Part shown: one piece after another, positions 9,404-17,797 of the stretch | Numbering within the stretch: position 1 is the stretch's first letter | How the letters are laid out: the number at the start of each line of letters is the position of its first letter | Assembly: GCF_028290435.1 (NCBI RefSeq) | Contig: NZ_JAQGJV010000024.1 | Coordinates: 1 to 64,000 of the forward strand | Reading direction: 5' to 3' | DNA length: 64,000 nt | Source of the DNA: Devosia sp. | Lineage (GTDB): Bacteria; Pseudomonadota; Alphaproteobacteria; Rhizobiales; Devosiaceae | Notes under the pieces: model-generated | What the model saw: only the letters and a program-made list of their open reading frames with translations | The model's database searches: none | What the model was told of the DNA's origin: nothing | Translations under genes and position numbers: made by a program

Positions 9404-11656
9404 TTAGGACCAGCTCATGTCCTGCGTCCGGAACGGCATCTGGCGAATGCGCTTGCCGGTCGCCGCGAAGATGGCATTGCCCACTGCCGGCCCGATCACG
9501 CCCGCCGGCGGCTCGCCGATTTCGTTGAAACGCGGATTATCGCTGAGGCCGCCGAAATGTACGTTGATCTGCGCCGGCATGTCGGCCATGCGCAGCATCG
9601 GATATTCGTCGAAATTGCCCTCGACGATCTGGCCGTCCTTGATGTTCAGCCCTTCATTGACCGCCATGTTCAGCCCGAACATGGTGCCGCCCTCAAGCTC
9701 GGTGCGCACCGCGTCCTCGTTGACGATGCGGCCGGTATCGAAGGCCAGGTCGATCTGCAAAATCTTGAGCACGCCTTCCTTGCTAACCTCGACCTTGGCG
9801 ACCGTCGCCACCGTCGTGCCGGCGTCGGCCTTGCCGCCCATGCCCCAATTGGCGATGGCCACGCCACGGCCCTGCCCCTTGGGCAAAGCCTCACCCCAAC
9901 CGGACTTGGCCTTGACCTCGTTGAGGCACTTGGCCCAGCCGATATCGGCCCATTTGCCGAAAATATTCAGCCGGTATTCCATCGGATCGATGCCCGCCGC
10001 CACCGCGCATTCATCGAGGAAAGTCTCGACGAAGAAGGCGTTGGAATTGTAGCCGGGACCGCGATACGGGCCGGTCAGGATATGGAACGGAACCGTCTGC
10101 GACTCGATCTGCACATTGGGCAGCATCGAGGTGATGGCGGTATCGTTGATGCCCGAGACGAAGAAGCCCGGACCACCCGAAACCCGGCCCTGCAGCGCCG
10201 TCGGATATCCATCATCGCCCAGCGCCGCCCACAGACGCCCAGCCATCAACGGACGATAACGCCCCTGACGCGTAGCCTCCTCACGTGACCAGATCACATG
10301 CACTGGTCGGCCGGGGAAGTGCTTGGCGACCGCGACAACCATGCGCGCATCGTCGGAGAACACGCGCCGCCCGAACCCGCCACCCACGAAGGTCTGGTGG
10401 AAGAACACGTTTTCGGGCTTAACCCCGGTCTCGTCGGCCGCCACCATATAGGCCATCTGCGAATGCTGCGACGGATGCCAGAAATCCACCCGCTCGGGCG
10501 TGACCATGGCCGTGCCGTTGAGCGGCTCCATCGGTGCCTGCTCGCAATAGGGAGTCAGATAAGTCCCCTCGACGGTCTTCTTGGCGGCCTTGAACACCCC
10601 CTCGAAATCGCCGGTGCTGACTTCCACCTTCTCGCCCGGCTTGTCGAGCGCCGCGATGGCCGCGTCGTTCATCTGCTGGGTGGTTTTCCACTGCGCGCCC
10701 GGGCCGTCATCCCACTCTACCGGCAGCGCATCGAGCGCCGTGCGCGCCTGCCAATAATGCTCGGCGATCACCGCCACTGCATGCTGGGCCGTCGACACGC
10801 CAAACGGGAATGGCGGCTTGAGATCGGTGGGAACATTGTCACCCGGCTTGACCGCAACCACGGCCAGCACGCCCGGCATGGACTTGACCGCATCGGCGTC
10901 AAAGCTTTTGAGCGTGCCGCCCATCACCGGCGACTGGCGCAATGCGGCATAGACCATATTGGGCTGAATGACGTCGACGCCATAGATCAGGCTGCCATTG
11001 ACGATCTCGGGAAGCTGCACCTTGCCCGGGTGTTTCTTGCCCAGAAACACCCATTGCGAACGGTCCTTGGGCTTGGGCTCCTCGGCCAGCTGAATGGCGG
11101 CGGCGGCCGTTACGAACTCGCCGAAGCCACCCGACTTGCCCGAAGCATGCTTCAGCATGCCTTCGGTGATGGTGATTTCACTAGCCGGAACGCTCCAAGC
11201 AGCAGCAGCAGCAGCCCTGAGCCGCTCACGCGCACTGGCTGCAACCTGCAGATACGTGTCCATGCGCGCCGGACCGGTCGAACGGCCGCTGAAATAGGCC
11301 AAAGCACCGCCGACCTTGGGGCCCGAATAGACATTCTCCTCCAGATAGTCGCGATTGGTGGAGGCGTATTGCGGCTTGATCTGGTCCCAGACCGGATCGA
11401 GCTCTTCCTTGATATAAGCGGCAATCTGGGTGAGCGTGCCGTTGCCGATATCCACCGCCGTAGCGCGTACGATGACGCTGCCATCGGCATTGATGGTCAG
11501 CCAGGGGGTGAATTCAGCGCTGCCCGTCGTATTGGGCAGGTCCCATGGACTGACATCGACCGTGGCTGCCTGGGCGCGCGTGCCGATAACCAGGGCGCCG
11601 CCCAAAGCCAGCGAAGAGATGATAAAATTGCGCCGCGTCGTCTTGATCTCGTTCAT
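9404..11656 (-). CDS. Xanthine dehydrogenase-family molybdopterin-binding subunit, Tat-exported
   Basis: A 750-residue large subunit of the isoquinoline 1-oxidoreductase/aldehyde oxidase branch of the xanthine oxidase family. The N-terminus carries a Tat signal (RRNFIISSLALGG, twin Arg at residues 8-9), so the folded Mo enzyme is exported. The C-terminal region has GEPPAGVIGPAVGNAI, which includes the conserved catalytic Glu region of the family. It is 10 bases downstream of the 2Fe-2S subunit gene and upstream of the triheme cytochrome, giving a three-part periplasmic dehydrogenase. The substrate, probably an aldehyde or N-heterocycle, cannot be read from the sequence. Confidence 0.94.
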   Translation of the reverse strand: MNEIKTTRRNFIISSLALGGALVIGTRAQAATVDVSPWDLPNTTGSAEFTPWLTINADGSVIVRATAVDIGNGTLTQIAAYIKEELDPVWDQIKPQYASTNRDYLEENVYSGPKVGGALAYFSGRSTGPARMDTYLQVAASARERLRAAAAAAWSVPASEITITEGMLKHASGKSGGFGEFVTAAAAIQLAEEPKPKDRSQWVFLGKKHPGKVQLPEIVNGSLIYGVDVIQPNMVYAALRQSPVMGGTLKSFDADAVKSMPGVLAVVAVKPGDNVPTDLKPPFPFGVSTAQHAVAVIAEHYWQARTALDALPVEWDDGPGAQWKTTQQMNDAAIAALDKPGEKVEVSTGDFEGVFKAAKKTVEGTYLTPYCEQAPMEPLNGTAMVTPERVDFWHPSQHSQMAYMVAADETGVKPENVFFHQTFVGGGFGRRVFSDDARMVVAVAKHFPGRPVHVIWSREEATRQGRYRPLMAGRLWAALGDDGYPTALQGRVSGGPGFFVSGINDTAITSMLPNVQIESQTVPFHILTGPYRGPGYNSNAFFVETFLDECAVAAGIDPMEYRLNIFGKWADIGWAKCLNEVKAKSGWGEALPKGQGRGVAIANWGMGGKADAGTTVATVAKVEVSKEGVLKILQIDLAFDTGRIVNEDAVRTELEGGTMFGLNMAVNEGLNIKDGQIVEGNFDEYPMLRMADMPAQINVHFGGLSDNPRFNEIGEPPAGVIGPAVGNAIFAATGKRIRQMPFRTQDMSWS

Positions 11657-11666
11657 GATCGCACCC

Positions 11667-12125
11667 TCAAGCTTTCATCATGTCGGCGGCCTTGTGGATG
11701 GCCGCCCGGACGCGCGTATAGGTGCCGCACCGGCAGATATTGGACACGTACTGGTCGATATCCTCGTCCGTCGGGTTGGGGATTTCCTCCAGCAGCGCCG
11801 CCGCTGCCATCAGCATGCCCGACTGGCAATAGCCGCATTGCGGCACGTTGAATTCCACCCACAGCTTCTGCAGCGGATGGCTGGAATCGGGGCTCAGGCC
11901 CTCGATCGTGGTGATCTTGACGCCCTCGGCGGCTTCCAGCGGAAACTGGCAGGAGCGCGTCGCCACGCCGTCGATATGCACGGTACAGGCGCCGCATTGG
12001 GCAATGCCGCAGCCGAACTTGGTTCCGGTCATCCCCAGATGGTCACGCAAGACCCACAGCAGCGGGGTCTGCGGATCGGCGTCGACCTCGGTCGCCTTAC
12101 CGTTGATCATCAAATTTACAGCCAT
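11667..12125 (-). CDS. 2Fe-2S subunit of molybdenum dehydrogenase
   Basis: A 152-residue subunit with both clusters typical of xanthine oxidase-family small subunits: the plant-type 2Fe-2S Cys set C39, C44, C47, C59 ([16 protein letters not shown]) and the helical-domain set C97, C100, C131, C133 (QCGYCQSG and CRCGTY). I chose the ATG at 12125 because GAGGAGG sits about 6 bases upstream. A longer in-frame reading from 12224 lacks such a site and adds unrelated residues. There is no signal peptide, so it is probably carried across the membrane with the Tat-tagged Mo subunit. It is the first gene of the minus-strand operon. Confidence 0.95.
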   Translation of the reverse strand: MAVNLMINGKATEVDADPQTPLLWVLRDHLGMTGTKFGCGIAQCGACTVHIDGVATRSCQFPLEAAEGVKITTIEGLSPDSSHPLQKLWVEFNVPQCGYCQSGMLMAAAALLEEIPNPTDEDIDQYVSNICRCGTYTRVRAAIHKAADMMKA

Positions 12126-12174
12126 AAAAACCTCCTCAACAGGCAAACATCGCAGGTCATACTTTGTTCGAAGC

Positions 12175-12195
12175 TTAGAACCATTCTTAGAACCA
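12175..12195. repeat. Tandem TTAGAACCA direct repeat in divergent promoter region
   Basis: TTAGAACCA occurs twice with a 12-base period (12175-12183 and 12187-12195), in the AT-rich gap between the molybdenum dehydrogenase and sulfur-oxidation operons. It is about 50 bases upstream of the 2Fe-2S gene start and could be a regulator site. Confidence 0.4.
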
Positions 12196-12298
12196 ATCCA
12201 GATTAGGGTCCCTTGATTTACCAATAAGCGTCAGTGGGAATGGCCCTCTTTGCAGATGATGACTTGGGGAGTAGACTGCGTTATTGATTGAATACTTT

Positions 12299-12322
12299 CG
12301 ATATGTTCATCCGAATATATCG
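12299..12322. promoter_or_regulatory. 24-bp palindrome, probable operator of the sulfur-oxidation operon
   Basis: CGATAT-N12-ATATCG, with a further TTC/GAA match inside the spacer (9 of 12 positions pair). It lies about 80 bases upstream of the first cytochrome start in a locally AT-rich 278-base gap. It resembles the AT-rich palindromes used by small winged-helix (ArsR-type) repressors of sulfur genes, but no regulator gene is adjacent, so the protein is unknown. Confidence 0.45.
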
Positions 12323-12403
12323 GTCTTTGAGCAACAGTCATAAGCCCTGGCGTCCCCAATCGCATTTGGGCTAGGGTTTCGCTGCCTCGGGAGGGGCATC
12401 GGT

Positions 12404-12718
12404 ATGCGCATAGCCTTGATAGCTCTGATTTTTATGGCGCCTTTGTCGTTGGGGGCGCTTCCCGCCAGCGCGCAGGAAACCTCCCCCGGCGGACAATTGG
12501 CGCAGGCCTGCACCAGTTGTCATGGCCTGCAGGGTCGCAGCCTCGGCGCTGTGCCCAGTCTGGCCGGACGACCCGCGGCGGACCTGGTGGCCTTGCTCAA
12601 AACCTTCCGCGACGCCCCCAACGAAGCCACCATCATGAACCGCATTACCCGCGGCTATACCGACGACGAGATCGCCGCTTTGGCCGCCTATTTCAGCGCC
12701 ATGAGCCCCACACCATGA
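12404..12718 (+). CDS. Monoheme cytochrome c, FccA/SoxE-like subunit of flavocytochrome c sulfide dehydrogenase
   Basis: A 104-residue periplasmic cytochrome with a cleavable signal peptide (cut near ASA-QE, residue 24) and one heme motif CTSCH at 36-40. The C-terminal segment (TRGYTDDEIAALAAYFSAM) is the usual class I cytochrome c helix. Its stop codon overlaps the start of the flavoprotein gene (ATGA), so the two are translationally coupled, as expected for the cytochrome and flavin subunits of one sulfide dehydrogenase. It is the first gene of the plus-strand sox operon. Confidence 0.9.
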   Translation: MRIALIALIFMAPLSLGALPASAQETSPGGQLAQACTSCHGLQGRSLGAVPSLAGRPAADLVALLKTFRDAPNEATIMNRITRGYTDDEIAALAAYFSAMSPTP

Positions 12719-13989
12719 TCAAATTATCGCGCCGCGATTTCGTTGCCGCAGCCGCTGCCGGTCTTGCCGCGCCCCTGCTGATGTCCGGCCCCGCCCGCGC
12801 CGCTACGGCCGCCAAGGTGGTGGTTATCGGCGGGGGCTTTGGTGGCGCCTCGATCGCCCGCTATCTGCGCCGCAACAGTCCCGACCTGTCGGTGACCCTG
12901 GTCGAGCGCGACAAGCAGTTCACCACCTGCCCGTTCAGCAACGGCGTCATCGGCGGGCTGTGGTCCATTGCCGACGTCACCTTCACCTATGACGGCATCG
13001 CTGCTGCCGGCGTCACCGTGGTGCACGATACCGCCACTACCATCGACGCCGACAAGAAGACCGTCGCCCTGGCTGGCGGCACAGTGCTGGATTACGATTA
13101 CCTGGTGGTGTCCCCCGGCATTCAATTCGTCTGGGACAGCATCGAGGGCTACAGCGCCGAGGCCGCCGAGATCATGCCGCATGCCTGGCAGGCCGGCCCG
13201 CAGACCACATTGCTGCGCAACCAGCTCGAAGCCATGGACGATGGCGGCCTCGTGGTGATCGGCGTGCCGGCCGTGCCGTTCCGCTGCCCACCCGGCCCCT
13301 ATGAGCGCGCCACCCTCATCGCCAATTACCTGACCCAGAGCAAACCCAAGTCGAAGATCATGATCCTCGACGCCAATGAGAGTTTTGCCAAGCAGCCTCT
13401 GTTCGAGGAAGCCTGGAAGAACCTTTATCCGGGCATGGTGGAATGGATTCCCGGCTCGCAATCCGGCATCGTCATGTCGGTGGATACGTCGACCATGACC
13501 GTCTCCACCAGCTTTGACGATTACCAGCCGGCCGTCGCCAATATCATTCCGGCCCAGCGCGCCGGCCAGATCGCCATCGACGCTGGCCTCGACGCCGGTC
13601 AGGGGTTTTGCGCGATCAATCCGGCGACCTTCGAATCCACCGTCCACAAGGGCATCTATGTGCTCGGTGACGCCACCATTGCCGGCGCCATGCCGAAATC
13701 GGGGTTCAGCGCCAACAATCAGGCCAAGGCCTGCGGCGCAGCGATCCTGGCCGATATCGCGGGAACCGAGTTCACCCCGGCCAAGTTGATCAATGTCTGC
13801 TACAGCTTCGCCAAGGCCGACTATGCCTTCGAGGTGGTCGACGTGTTCGAAGTGGCGGGCGACACCATCAATCTGGTGTTCGACGACAACCGGTTCACCC
13901 CCGAGGGCGCATCGGACGAGGTTCACCAAAGCGAGGCGAAATACGCCCATTCATGGTACGAGAACATCACCGCCGAAATGTTCGGCTAG
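12715..13989 (+). CDS. fccB: Flavocytochrome c sulfide dehydrogenase flavoprotein (FccB/SoxF)
   Basis: A 424-residue FAD protein that oxidises sulfide to sulfur and passes electrons to the adjacent cytochrome. The start at 12715 overlaps the cytochrome stop; a longer in-frame reading would run into the cytochrome gene. It has a Tat signal (SRRDFVAAAAAG), a Rossmann FAD motif (VVVIGGGFGGASIA), a Cys in TTCPFSNGVIGG (C72) matching the covalent FAD attachment site of the family, and the redox cysteines in FRCPPGPYER (C191) and NVCYSF (C362). The C-terminal part matches the flavocytochrome-c-specific domain. Confidence 0.93.
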   Translation: MIKLSRRDFVAAAAAGLAAPLLMSGPARAATAAKVVVIGGGFGGASIARYLRRNSPDLSVTLVERDKQFTTCPFSNGVIGGLWSIADVTFTYDGIAAAGVTVVHDTATTIDADKKTVALAGGTVLDYDYLVVSPGIQFVWDSIEGYSAEAAEIMPHAWQAGPQTTLLRNQLEAMDDGGLVVIGVPAVPFRCPPGPYERATLIANYLTQSKPKSKIMILDANESFAKQPLFEEAWKNLYPGMVEWIPGSQSGIVMSVDTSTMTVSTSFDDYQPAVANIIPAQRAGQIAIDAGLDAGQGFCAINPATFESTVHKGIYVLGDATIAGAMPKSGFSANNQAKACGAAILADIAGTEFTPAKLINVCYSFAKADYAFEVVDVFEVAGDTINLVFDDNRFTPEGASDEVHQSEAKYAHSWYENITAEMFG

Positions 13990-14402
13990 CCGCCATGCTG
14001 GCGGCCATGCTGCTGGCGCCCGGCGTGGCGCTGGCACAGGCCGGCATAACCCAGCCGCTGACCGATGTGCCCGGCGACGTCGCGCGCGGCAAGGCTGTGG
14101 CGGTCAATTCGGACCTGGGCAATTGCTCGATCTGCCACCACATTCCGGTGGCCGAAATCCCCGATGGGGCCAATGGCGATATCGGGCCACCGCTGGATGG
14201 CGTCGGCTCAAGGCTCACCGCCGCCGAACTGCGCCAGCGCATCGTCAATCCCAAGGCACTCGATCCCGATACGCTGATGCCGGCCTATTTCACCACCGAG
14301 GGTCTGACCCGAGTGCAGACGCAATATGCCGGCAAGACCATTCTGAGCGCCCAGCAGGTGGAAGATTTGATCGCCTTCCTGCTGACCCTGAAAGGCAATT
14401 GA
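13953..14402 (+). CDS. soxX: SoxX, monoheme cytochrome c of the SoxAX complex
   Basis: A 149-residue exported cytochrome with one heme motif CSICH (residues 58-62) and a downstream Met in DTLMPAY that can be the axial ligand. This is the normal SoxX layout. With SoxA it would couple thiosulfate to the SoxY carrier in the periplasm. The frame overlaps the 3' end of fccB. An ATG at 13995 (residue 15) gives a conventional signal peptide (LAAMLLAPGVALAQA) and could be the true start, just after the fccB stop. Confidence 0.93.
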   Translation: MVREHHRRNVRLAAMLAAMLLAPGVALAQAGITQPLTDVPGDVARGKAVAVNSDLGNCSICHHIPVAEIPDGANGDIGPPLDGVGSRLTAAELRQRIVNPKALDPDTLMPAYFTTEGLTRVQTQYAGKTILSAQQVEDLIAFLLTLKGN

Positions 14403-14403
14403 G

Positions 14404-14880
14404 ATGATGGAATACGACAATAGCGCGAACTGGAGCCGCCGCGGCGTTCTCGCCGGCATCGGCGCCGGCGTCATGCTATTGGCCATGCCGGTGCGCGCCG
14501 ACGACGCCAGCGTCGCCCAGGCCATCAGCGACACCTTTGGCGATACCCCGCGCCAGGATGGCAAGATCGCGCTCAAGCTGCCGCCCCTCGCCGAAACCGG
14601 CAATACCGTGCCGCTGACCGTGACCGTCGACAGCCCCATGAGCGACACCGAGCGGGTCAAGCGCGTCGTCGTCTTCGCCAATCGCAATCCGCGCCCGCTG
14701 ATCGCTGCCATGATGTTCGGCCCCAAGGCGGCGACCGCCGAATTCAGCACCAATATGCGCCTCAGTGGCACACAGGACGTCATCGCCATGGCCGAACTCA
14801 GTGATGGCACGATCTGGCAGGCGCAGGTGCGCGTGCTGGTCACCGTCGGCGCCTGCGACAGCCTGCAATTGCGGTATTAG
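14404..14880 (+). CDS. soxY: SoxY sulfur carrier protein with atypical C-terminus
   Basis: A 158-residue SoxY with a Tat-type leader (SRRGVLAGIGAG) and the SoxY fold (VPLTVTVDSPM, VKRVVVFANRNPRPLIAAMMFGP). In well-studied SoxY proteins the sulfur substrate is bound to a Cys in a C-terminal GGCGG arm. Here the protein ends VTVGACDSLQLRY: the Cys (C151) is kept, the flanking glycines are partly replaced, and seven more residues follow. The codons are unambiguous and no simple frameshift restores the motif. It starts 2 bases after the soxX stop codon. Confidence 0.9.
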   Translation: MMEYDNSANWSRRGVLAGIGAGVMLLAMPVRADDASVAQAISDTFGDTPRQDGKIALKLPPLAETGNTVPLTVTVDSPMSDTERVKRVVVFANRNPRPLIAAMMFGPKAATAEFSTNMRLSGTQDVIAMAELSDGTIWQAQVRVLVTVGACDSLQLRY

Positions 14881-14889
14881 GAGACACCC

Positions 14890-15210
14890 ATGCCCAATAC
14901 CCGCATCCGCGTTCCCAAAACCGCCAAGGCCGGCGATGCCGTGGAAATCCGCGCCATCATCCAGCACCCGATGGAAAACGGCTTCCGGCTCGATAGCCAG
15001 GGCACTGCCATTCCGGTGGAGATCATCACCGATTTCTCCTGTTCCTATGACGGCGGCCAAGTGTTCAGCGTCAAGCTGGAGCCGGGCCTCTCGGCCAATC
15101 CGTATTTCTCATTCTTCCTCAAGGCGACCACATCCGGCCCGGTGGATTTCCGCTGGGTCGATCAGGACGGCACGATAACCACTGCCACCGAGCAGCTCGA
15201 AGTGACATGA
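14890..15210 (+). CDS. soxZ: SoxZ, partner of the SoxY sulfur carrier
   Basis: A 106-residue SoxZ (RIRVPKTAKAGDAVEIRAII, FYF-like SANPYFSFFLKA), of normal length. It has no signal peptide and would be exported as a heterodimer with Tat-tagged SoxY. A GGAG ribosome site precedes the ATG. The stop overlaps the soxA start (ATGA), coupling the two genes. Confidence 0.95.
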   Translation: MPNTRIRVPKTAKAGDAVEIRAIIQHPMENGFRLDSQGTAIPVEIITDFSCSYDGGQVFSVKLEPGLSANPYFSFFLKATTSGPVDFRWVDQDGTITTATEQLEVT

Positions 15211-15995
15211 ACCGCGCCCTCGTCGCCATCATGGCTTGTGCCGGCATCGTGGCGACCTTCGCCGCGGTGTTCGCGGCCGACCAGGTGCCGGCGCAAAAGC
15301 CCATTTCGGGCTATGACTTCATGACCACCGAAGTCCAGCAATTGCAGGACGACGATTTCGCCAATCCCGGCCTGCTCTGGGTTGAGGAAGGCCAGACCAT
15401 CTGGGACGACACCAAGGTCGCCTCCGGCAAATCCTGCGCCAGTTGCCACGGCGATGCCACCACCGCCATGCGCGGCGTCGCCACCCGCTATCCCGCTTAT
15501 TCGGCCGAAGCCGGCCACGTCATCAACCTCGAACAGCAGATCAACCAATGCCGCCGTGAGCGCCAGGGCGAGCCCGATTTCCCCTACGAATCCGAACCCC
15601 TGCTCTCGATCACAGCGTTCGTTTCCACGCAGTCCAAGGGCCTACCACAGTCCGTGGCGATCGTCGGCCCGGCCGCCGAAAGCTTCGAACGCGGCAAGGC
15701 CTTCTTCTACCAGCGCCGCGGCCAGCTCAACCTCTCCTGCGCCAATTGCCACGAGCAACACGCCGGCGACCACCTGCGCGGCGAATCCATCAGCCAGGGC
15801 CAGCTCAACGGCTTCCCCATCTACCGCGCCCTCTGGCAAACCATGGGCTCCACCAACCGCATGTTTGCCTGGTGCAACGAAGCTGTACGGGCCGAGCCCT
15901 ATCCAGCGGGATCGCAGGAGTACGTCGACCTGGAACTTTTCGAACGCTGGCGCGGCCAAGGACTGAACATCGAAACGCCCGCGGTTCGCCGCTAG
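15207..15995 (+). CDS. soxA: SoxA, diheme cytochrome c of the SoxAX complex
   Basis: A 262-residue periplasmic cytochrome with a signal peptide (residues 1-23) and two heme motifs, CASCH (77-81) and CANCH (178-182). It also has the conserved C-terminal Cys in MFAWCNEAVRAEPY (C223), which in SoxA ligates the catalytic heme and carries the persulfide. It is the last gene of the operon. The next gene is convergent, and neither soxB nor soxCD follows. Confidence 0.95.
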   Translation: MNRALVAIMACAGIVATFAAVFAADQVPAQKPISGYDFMTTEVQQLQDDDFANPGLLWVEEGQTIWDDTKVASGKSCASCHGDATTAMRGVATRYPAYSAEAGHVINLEQQINQCRRERQGEPDFPYESEPLLSITAFVSTQSKGLPQSVAIVGPAAESFERGKAFFYQRRGQLNLSCANCHEQHAGDHLRGESISQGQLNGFPIYRALWQTMGSTNRMFAWCNEAVRAEPYPAGSQEYVDLELFERWRGQGLNIETPAVRR

Positions 15996-16573
15996 CCCAG
16001 ATTGGCAAAATCCCCCGGCGTATCGAAATCCGCCAGTACGTCTGCGGGCGCGTCGATCAAATACGCCCCTGCCAGCAACGACCGCGCGCCCTTATCCCCC
16101 TCAAGCCGCGTTAGCGCATCGAAATGAACCGGCGCAAAAGCCGCCGGTGGACTGGGTTGCCCCGCTGGCAAACGCGACGCAACGACGCTCACATTATTGC
16201 CAAGTGCGCCAACCACAGCCTCTAAATGCGCCACAGTGACGAACGGCATATCAGCTAGGCACACCATAATGGCCTGCGGGTTCCGCCGCATGAATGCCGT
16301 CACGCCCAAGGCCAGCGACGATGCCTGCCCCCGCCCGCTATCGGGATTGACCACGACCTCAAAGCCCCTGCCCGCGAACTCGGCCTGCAAAACCGCATCA
16401 CCCTGCCGGCACACCACGAGCTTATGGGCAAACGCCGCGCCCGCGACCGTATCGGCAAAATGCAGCGCCAGCGGCTTGCCCCGCAGCGGCGCCATCAGCT
16501 TGCTGCCCTCTCCGAACCGCTGCGACAGCCCGGCCGCCAGCACCAGCAGCGCCGTGCCGCCCAGCTCGACCAC
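15992..16573 (-). CDS. MobA-like nucleotidyltransferase (molybdenum cofactor nucleotidylation)
   Basis: A 193-residue NTP-transferase of the MobA/MocA type, with the N-terminal signature LVLAAGLSQRFGEGSKLMAPLRGKPL and LADMPFV in the middle. Such proteins add CMP or GMP to molybdopterin; the CMP form (MocA-like) is common with xanthine oxidase-family enzymes. The start is GTG, one base overlapping the xdhC stop (TAGTG), so the pair is coupled. It probably makes the cofactor for the Mo dehydrogenase at 9404-12125. Its 3' end overlaps the convergent soxA end by 4 bases. Confidence 0.85.
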   Translation of the reverse strand: MVELGGTALLVLAAGLSQRFGEGSKLMAPLRGKPLALHFADTVAGAAFAHKLVVCRQGDAVLQAEFAGRGFEVVVNPDSGRGQASSLALGVTAFMRRNPQAIMVCLADMPFVTVAHLEAVVGALGNNVSVVASRLPAGQPSPPAAFAPVHFDALTRLEGDKGARSLLAGAYLIDAPADVLADFDTPGDFANLG

Positions 16574-17628
16574 TAGCCGTCCAGCCGCATGCGCGCATCG
16601 GTGATTTCCGCCAGCACCGACAGCGCCAACGACGACGACGTCCGCGTTGGGCCAAAAAACCCGATCGGCCCATGCAGGCGCTCGATCCGCTCATCGGCCA
16701 CGCCCGCCGAATGCAGCCGCGTCACCCGCGCCGCATGCGTGCGCCTGCTCCCCAGCGCGCCGATATAGAACGGGTCGTAGCTCAGCGCGCTCTCCATCAA
16801 CCGGCTTTCCTTGAACCGGTCATGCAAGAGGAAAATCACCGCCGTATAGGGATCGACCGGCAGCGCCGGCATGGTGGCGCCATTGAGCACCGTCACCTCC
16901 GCCCCCACCTGTCCCGCGGCAGCCGAGCCCGCATCGGCGGTCATATAAGCGCACACCGGCAGTCCCGCCGCACGGCCCAGCCGAGCCACGGCCACCAGTT
17001 CGGGGCCCTCCCCGATCAGGATCAGCTTGGTCAGCGGATGATAATGCCGCACAAAATCAAAACCCTGCCATTCGCTCCGATCGCGATTGCCGGACCCTGC
17101 CAGATAATGCGCAGTGCCCGTCCCCGGATTCAACGCCACCGAAAACGCCGTCCGCGCAGCCAGCTGAGACAGCGCAAGATCAACCAGTTCAACCTTGGGC
17201 CGCACATGCACATGCACATCGATGCTACCCCCACAGGGCAGCTTGATATCGAGGAACGGCGAGCCGGTGCCGAAGCGCAGCACCTCGTCCTTGTTGGCGC
17301 CGATAGCGCGGATCGCCTCGCCGGCCACCGCCGCCTCGACGCAGCCGCCCGACACATAGCCGCAATAGCGGCCATCGGCCAACACAGCCATTTGCGCCCC
17401 GAGCGCTCGCGGCGCCCCGCCCGATATTTCGATAATCGTCAGCAGCGCGCCCGCAATGCCCTGCGCCCGCCCCATATCGAGTAATTGAAACACCGATGCC
17501 GGATCGTCCGGGTCGAGCCCCACATCATAGGGCACGCCAATTTCGGCCTCCTGCCGCAGGGCCTCGAGACCGGGTCCACCTTGACGGCCCGCCGGAGCAG
17601 TTTCGCGCTGGGTCAGGATATCGGACAT
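16573..17628 (-). CDS. XdhC-family molybdenum enzyme maturation protein
   Basis: A 351-residue XdhC/CoxI protein. The N-terminal XdhC_CoxI segment has GAPRALGAQMAVLADG and GYVSGGCVEAAV (about 70-105). A Rossmann-like C-terminal domain follows (LILIGEGPELVAVARLGRAAGLPVCAYM, FFLLHD-like VIFLLHDR, YIGALGSRRTHAARV). XdhC proteins bind and sulfurate the Mo cofactor and insert it in xanthine oxidase-family enzymes. Together with the MobA-like gene it forms a two-gene maturation unit, separated from the enzyme genes by the sox operon. Confidence 0.92.
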   Translation of the reverse strand: MSDILTQRETAPAGRQGGPGLEALRQEAEIGVPYDVGLDPDDPASVFQLLDMGRAQGIAGALLTIIEISGGAPRALGAQMAVLADGRYCGYVSGGCVEAAVAGEAIRAIGANKDEVLRFGTGSPFLDIKLPCGGSIDVHVHVRPKVELVDLALSQLAARTAFSVALNPGTGTAHYLAGSGNRDRSEWQGFDFVRHYHPLTKLILIGEGPELVAVARLGRAAGLPVCAYMTADAGSAAAGQVGAEVTVLNGATMPALPVDPYTAVIFLLHDRFKESRLMESALSYDPFYIGALGSRRTHAARVTRLHSAGVADERIERLHGPIGFFGPTRTSSSLALSVLAEITDARMRLDG

Positions 17629-17797
17629 CCTCTATTGGTAAGCCGAGCGTGCCGCGTTGGAAAGATCACCGACCTGCCATTTGCCAATGATCAATATTCG
17701 ATTTGCACCAGCAGGATGAATGCGGCCGCACCAACGAAATCAGGGCACGCCACATTGGCGCGCCCTGACAAAATCCCTCGAAGTCCGGCGCTATGCC

